Assembly: GCA_965248855.1 (NCBI GenBank)
Contig: CBDFKQ010000012.1
Coordinates: forward strand, 434,001-498,000
Length of the DNA: 64,000 nucleotides
Reading direction: 5' to 3'
From: CBDFKQ01 sp965248855
GTDB taxonomy: Bacteria; Bacteroidota; Bacteroidia; Cytophagales; 172606-1
Below are positions 60,244 to 64,000 of this stretch, in pieces (position 1 is the first letter of the stretch; every line of letters starts with the position of its first letter). The notes under the pieces were generated by a model, which saw nothing but the letters and a program-made list of their open reading frames with translations, did not search any database and was not told the DNA's origin. Made by a program: the position numbers and the translations under genes.

Positions 60244-61134
60244 TCACACTGTACAAATCTTCACTCCTTGTTCCAAAGATTGAAGTTTATTTTTATTTTT
60301 AGGAATGAACTCCTGCCCTACAAAACCATCATAACCCGTTTCAACAATTGCTTTCATAATCGCAGGATAAAATAATTCCTGTGTTTCATCAATTTCATTT
60401 CTACCCGGCACGCCGCCTGTGTGAAAATGTGCAATATATTTAATATTATCTCTTATAGTACGAATTACATCACCTTCCATAATTTGCATATGATATATAT
60501 CATACAAACATTTAAAATTTTCCGATCCCACTCTTTTGCACAATTCAACTACCCATGAAGTGTGGTCGCATTGATAATCCTTATGGTCGACTTTGCTGTT
60601 TAAAAGCTCCATAACCATATTTACTTTGTGCTTTTCGGCAATTTTTATCACTTTTTGTATTCCTTCTTTACAATTTTTTAATCCGGTTTCATCATCTAGT
60701 CCATTTCTATTTCCAGAAAAGCATATTACATTCTTAATTCCGGCATTAGCCGCCTTGGGGATAAGGTCTTCATATAATTTTATTAATCTTTCATGATTGG
60801 CAAGATTATTAAAACCACCGGTTAAGCCTAAGCCCTCTCCCCAATTACCGCCTTCGGGCCAACCCATTGCGGATGTCATTCCATGTTTTTTTAGAATTTC
60901 CCATTCCGACGGCCCTGTAAGTTCAATAGATTGAAGACCCATTTTTTTTCCTGCAATCACCAACTCCTCAAAAGGAATGTCACCATAACACCAGCGACAG
61001 GTAGAATGCTTTATTTTACCTTTTAATACATCTAATGTTTCTTCGGCAGCCGCAAACCTCTGAGGCAAAAGAGATGCAAGTGATGATATCATCATGGTTT
61101 GAGAAACTTTTTTAATTACAGAACGACGATTCAT
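60244..61134 (-). CDS. Hydroxypyruvate-isomerase-like TIM-barrel protein with Tat-like signal
   Basis: 296 residues. The N-terminus MNRRSVIKKVSQTMMISSLA resembles a Tat/secretion signal (RR, then hydrophobic). The barrel is of the sugar-phosphate isomerase/epimerase (AP-endonuclease-2) family. The metal site lies in VNMVMELLNSK, the ..KCLYDIYHMQIMEGD.. block (D-x-x-H) and YIAHFHTGGVPGRNEID, ending GYDGFVGQEFIP. The family includes hydroxypyruvate isomerase and sugar 2- or 3-epimerases; in exported form it acts in the periplasm. Neighbours are a sugar-oxidising GMC enzyme and its small subunit, so a keto-sugar is a likely substrate. Confidence 0.82.
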   Translation of the reverse strand: MNRRSVIKKVSQTMMISSLASLLPQRFAAAEETLDVLKGKIKHSTCRWCYGDIPFEELVIAGKKMGLQSIELTGPSEWEILKKHGMTSAMGWPEGGNWGEGLGLTGGFNNLANHERLIKLYEDLIPKAANAGIKNVICFSGNRNGLDDETGLKNCKEGIQKVIKIAEKHKVNMVMELLNSKVDHKDYQCDHTSWVVELCKRVGSENFKCLYDIYHMQIMEGDVIRTIRDNIKYIAHFHTGGVPGRNEIDETQELFYPAIMKAIVETGYDGFVGQEFIPKNKNKLQSLEQGVKICTV

Positions 61135-61257
61135 AAAAATTTTATTTAAATTCTATCAATAACTTATGTATGTATAAAAATATAAGGCCAACTACCCTGC
61201 AAAATTTGTTAAGTATAGTTTCTTATTTTAAATCTGCTTCTCGTATAAAAATTAAAA

Positions 61258-61355
61258 TAAAATATTTGGGCTTGCCTGCGGCACGGGCTCTACTTACAAT
61301 CTTTTTGTTCATACCTCATAAAAAAGATTTTCACTGCAATCCCTAATCCAAAATA
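61258..61355 (-). repeat. Dispersed hairpin repeat element, copy R5
   Basis: Reverse orientation: AATCTTTTTGTTCATACCTC, AAAAAGATTTTCACTGCAAT and TTTGGGCTTGCCTGCGGC match the complement of R4. Box P7 lies beside it at 61391-61430. Confidence 0.78.
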
Positions 61356-61390
61356 AATAAATCAGAAAAAATAAATGTAAAATATATTTA

Positions 61391-61430
61391 TAATTATCGG
61401 TTTATCAATATCAATATATTCATAATTAAA
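61391..61430. repeat. Palindromic box, copy P7
   Basis: AATTATCGGTTTATCAATAT, then CAATATATTCATAATTA, the closest match in reverse orientation to P6, at the same distance from R5 as P6 is from R4. Confidence 0.6.
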
Positions 61431-61553
61431 AAATCGTCAAATTATATGACCCGCCATCTTTACAACAATGTGAATATCTTATAGAAAAAAGAAAAGATTG
61501 TGAACGAAAGTAAAATTGTAAAAATAACTCGCACAAACATCAGTTAATCATAA

Positions 61554-62222
61554 CTATTTTTTTGAATAAATAGGATCGTATACCAAGCCAAATTTATTTA
61601 AAACATCCTGAGGCACTCCATCCCAATTATTGGGTACATTTCCTTTATAATCAAGATATTTAATTCCTGTTTCACTCGTAAAATAACCCGATGCAGTAAG
61701 ATTTCGCATTAAACTAAAAAATGCAACTCCGGGTTTCATATTTACCTCGGCCTTGGCAGGGTATGCAATTTGATCAATTAATTGAATTTGTTGTTGGCCG
61801 GTACATTCTACAAACTTTTTATTGAACATTTTTAAGCATTGCATATCCATCCAATGTAAACCACCTCTCAATGGGGTTTGATTGTCAGGCATATCTTTAG
61901 CAATAAATTCTATAAATGCCGGTACTCCGGCTTCTGATGCACTTCCTGAACGTTCATCTTTAGGGATTATAATATCCACAAGTTGAGTTATCGTTTTCAT
62001 TTCATGATCGTTGAAAAACTTTTGTTTCATTAAATCGGCATCCCTTTGTTGTTCTTCAGGGGTTCTTCCGTTTGCGAAATCATATTTCTTTTCATCATTT
62101 GGAAACGACTCATTCAATAATTGTTCTTGCTCCTTTGCTTCAGCAGTATCAACCCCGGTTAAAAACAATCCTGCAGTTAAAGGGCTTATTGACAATGCTT
62201 TTAATAAATCTCTTCTGTCCAT
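61554..62222 (-). CDS. Gluconate 2-dehydrogenase subunit 3-like protein (Tat substrate)
   Basis: 222 residues. The N-terminus MDRRDLLKALSISPLTAGLF carries a twin-arginine motif, so it is exported folded. The rest matches the gluconate-dehydrogenase subunit 3 family: IIPKDERSGSASEAGVPAFI near residue 87 and FFSLMRNLTASGYFTSETGI near 165. In sugar dehydrogenases this small subunit carries the GMC subunit through the Tat pathway and stabilises it. It lies 58 bases after a GMC gene on the same strand, the expected partner. Confidence 0.9.
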   Translation of the reverse strand: MDRRDLLKALSISPLTAGLFLTGVDTAEAKEQEQLLNESFPNDEKKYDFANGRTPEEQQRDADLMKQKFFNDHEMKTITQLVDIIIPKDERSGSASEAGVPAFIEFIAKDMPDNQTPLRGGLHWMDMQCLKMFNKKFVECTGQQQIQLIDQIAYPAKAEVNMKPGVAFFSLMRNLTASGYFTSETGIKYLDYKGNVPNNWDGVPQDVLNKFGLVYDPIYSKK

Positions 62223-62280
62223 GTTTTACTAAATAATTAATATTTACAAAACTTTTTAATAATTTAAACTTAAACTTAAT

Positions 62281-64000
62281 TTATAAATTTTTCTTCTTTT
62301 TTTGATCGATAATAAAATCAGAGGCGCGCATCGATAAAGCTAAAATTGTCCAGGTAATATTTTTATCGGCTTGAGAAGTAAATGCAGCCCCATCAACAAC
62401 AAATAAATTTTTAACATCGTGTGCCTGGTTATGACCGTTGAGAACTGATTTTTTAGGATCACTGCCCATTCTTGCTGTACCTGCTTCATGAATTATTAAA
62501 CCCGGTGCTGCCAATCCATAATTTGTGTCCTGCCCCGGTTTATCCCCTAATGGAATTCCTCCCATATTTTTAATTATATCTTCAAATGTATCCTGCATGT
62601 GTTTGGCCTGCTTAATTTCATAATCACTCCATTTATAGTTGAAGCGGAGTACAGGAATACCAAATTTATCTACCACTGTCGGATCAATTTCACAATAATC
62701 GGTTTCTTTTGCAATTGCCTCGCCTCTGCCTGCCATACCAATATATGCACCATAAAAACGATGATAATCTTCTTTTAATGCTTTTCCATAACCTCCTCCC
62801 TGATGTTGCGTACCATCAGGCATGGGTATTTTTCCGTTTAATCCTTCAATTCCCCATCCAAAACCATATGCCGGCATACCCATTCCACCCCAATACTCGA
62901 TATGATAACCTCTGGGGAAGTCGAGTTTTTTATTATCCAACCACCATGGAGTATAAACATGCATCCCTCCTACTCCATCTTCATTGTATCTTTTCCTGTC
63001 CATTAAAGCGGGTACAAATCCCGAACGGCTTGCACCTGTTGAGTCATGTAAATATTTACCCACCACTCCGCTCGAATTTGCCAAACCGTTTGGAAATCTA
63101 CTTGATTTTGAATTCAATAATAATCGGGCGGTTTCGCATGTGCTTGCGGCTAAAATTACTATTTTAGCTTTTATTTGATGCTCTTCCAATGTATTTTTAT
63201 CAATAAAAGAAACGCCGCTTGCCAAGCCCTGTTCGTTGGTTAAAACTTCGCGAACCATTGCATTATTTAGCAAATAAACGTTTCCTGATTTTATGGCAGG
63301 TTTGCATAAAACGGAAGATGCCGAAAAATCTGCATACACCTGGCAACCTCTATTACACTGGCTACAGTTAAAACATACTCCCCTTTCTTCATTTATTTGC
63401 TTTGTTAAAATAGAAAGCCTTGAAGGAATTACGGGAACATTTAAATTTTTTGCAGCTTTTTTAAACATTAATTCATGTAAACGCGGCTTTGGCGGGGGTA
63501 AAAAATGTCCGTCAGGTTCATTATAAATACCTTCCTTCGAACCAAATACACCAATTAACTTATCTACCTTATCATAATAAGGGCTAACATCATTATATGA
63601 AATAGGCCAATTATCACCCAGGCCATCAATATCTTTTCTTTTAAAATCATTAGGCCCGAAGCGAAGCGATATTCGACCCCAATGGTTAGTGCGGCCACCC
63701 AACATTCTGGATCTAAACCATTCAAATTGAGTTCCGGCAACAGTTGTATAAGGTTCACCATCTATTTTCCATCCACCCCACGCTGCATCAAAATCTCCAA
63801 AAGACCGTGTTGTGCCTGCTCCGCGACGAGGTGATTCGTAAGGCCATTTTAATTGCGTAATATATTTTGGATTCTGAGGGTCGTAATAAGGCCCTGCCTC
63901 AAGTAAAACAACTTTTGCACCTGCTTTCGCTAACTGATGAGCTGCCATTCCACCACCTGCGCCCGAACCGACTATGCAAATATCATATTCTATTGCATTT
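62281..64000 (-). CDS. GMC-family sugar dehydrogenase, large subunit (N-terminus beyond window end)
   Basis: 573 residues are visible. The FAD-binding fingerprint DICIVGSGAGGGMAAHQLAK lies just inside the window edge (63935-63990); no ATG is in frame before it, so the start is past position 64000. SRMLGGRTNHWG is a second GMC block. A 2-Cys iron-sulfur-type cluster in GVCFNCSQCNRGCQVYADFS is typical of the gluconate/sorbitol/glucoside dehydrogenase branch. HEAGTARMGSDP and VDGAAFTSQADKNITWTI are the C-terminal His/Asn region. It is Tat-exported together with the subunit-3 protein and would oxidise a sugar in the periplasm, passing electrons to cytochrome or quinone. Glucoside 3-dehydrogenase is one possibility. 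Confidence 0.9.
   Translation of the reverse strand, partial: NAIEYDICIVGSGAGGGMAAHQLAKAGAKVVLLEAGPYYDPQNPKYITQLKWPYESPRRGAGTTRSFGDFDAAWGGWKIDGEPYTTVAGTQFEWFRSRMLGGRTNHWGRISLRFGPNDFKRKDIDGLGDNWPISYNDVSPYYDKVDKLIGVFGSKEGIYNEPDGHFLPPPKPRLHELMFKKAAKNLNVPVIPSRLSILTKQINEERGVCFNCSQCNRGCQVYADFSASSVLCKPAIKSGNVYLLNNAMVREVLTNEQGLASGVSFIDKNTLEEHQIKAKIVILAASTCETARLLLNSKSSRFPNGLANSSGVVGKYLHDSTGASRSGFVPALMDRKRYNEDGVGGMHVYTPWWLDNKKLDFPRGYHIEYWGGMGMPAYGFGWGIEGLNGKIPMPDGTQHQGGGYGKALKEDYHRFYGAYIGMAGRGEAIAKETDYCEIDPTVVDKFGIPVLRFNYKWSDYEIKQAKHMQDTFEDIIKNMGGIPLGDKPGQDTNYGLAAPGLIIHEAGTARMGSDPKKSVLNGHNQAHDVKNLFVVDGAAFTSQADKNITWTILALSMRASDFIIDQKKKKNL

Larger units (their letters stand above)
61135..61553. other. Intergenic region with repeats R5 and P7
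   Basis: 419 bases without a gene. The repeats occupy 61258-61355 and 61391-61430; the rest is AT-rich with no support for a gene. Confidence 0.65.

Noticed and set aside
59917..61430. Composite transposon around the isomerase gene
   Set aside because: Repeats are inverted and paired, but there is no transposase, and no target-site duplication that I could see. Kept as a finding only.
5453..61430. CRISPR array from the repeated boxes
   Set aside because: Copies are tens of kilobases apart, palindromic and of unequal sequence, without regular spacers.
62709..63167. Plus-strand ORF of 152 residues opposite the GMC gene
   Set aside because: Shadow of a clear minus-strand enzyme; His/Tyr-rich composition fits antisense of a coding sequence.

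Overview
This is AT-rich (about one third GC by eye) chromosomal DNA from a Bacteroidota bacterium. The evidence is a SusC-type TonB receptor next to FecR and an ECF sigma factor, a hybrid two-component sensor/regulator, type IX secretion C-terminal sorting domains, TAnnTTTG promoter elements, few Shine-Dalgarno-like sites, and MenA, ParC and FabF of Bacteroidota type. The flavour is Chitinophagaceae/Sphingobacteriales, but the genus cannot be fixed from sequence alone.

Layout. 0-3 kb: an iron- or glycan-uptake signalling unit (truncated SusC receptor, FecR, divergent ECF sigma). 3-10 kb: metabolic and housekeeping genes (Zn alcohol dehydrogenase, guanine deaminase, pseudouridine synthase, xylulokinase, ParC). 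10-12 kb: two small paralogous lipoproteins, a DMT transporter and a gene-poor kilobase with a frameshifted Fic relic. 12-17 kb: two glycosyltransferases and a PIF1-like helicase. 17-30 kb: core genes (rnc-fabF-acpP, pyk, a nucleoside transporter, menA, methylmalonyl-CoA epimerase, two thioesterases, two flippase-like paralogues, panD, a GDSL lipoprotein, a FadL-type porin). 31-35 kb: a HisA-like protein lacking the usual first catalytic Asp, a predicted aminopeptidase, a DUF3108 protein, an orphan OmpR-type regulator and tRNA-Leu(GAG). Just after the tRNA is a well-structured non-coding RNA candidate whose rod-like fold resembles 6S RNA. 35.5-44 kb: a frameshifted Y-family polymerase, a DUF2236 protein, a large secreted DUF4965 protein, and an unrecognised group of two outer-membrane barrels and a lipoprotein with a divergent XRE regulator.

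44-60 kb is a polysaccharide-degradation island without SusC/SusD. A 1359-residue hybrid two-component regulator is divergent from a 1968-residue multimodular GH9 enzyme and is followed by a 1297-residue beta-helix/PA14 protein. Both big proteins end in type IX sorting domains. The promoter region of the GH9 gene (paired boxes plus a TAATTTTG element) recurs upstream of the second gene, beside the wreck of a third secreted protein, which suggests one regulon built by duplication. 60-64 kb (minus strand): a Tat-exported TIM-barrel isomerase, a gluconate-dehydrogenase subunit-3-like protein and a GMC oxidoreductase running off the window, most like a periplasmic sugar-oxidation (possibly 3-keto-glycoside) unit.

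Two families of intergenic repeats are scattered through the window: a hairpin element of about 90-100 bp (five copies plus a fragment) and a shorter palindromic box of about 40 bp, found side by side in three places. No transposase, prophage, rRNA or CRISPR array was seen.
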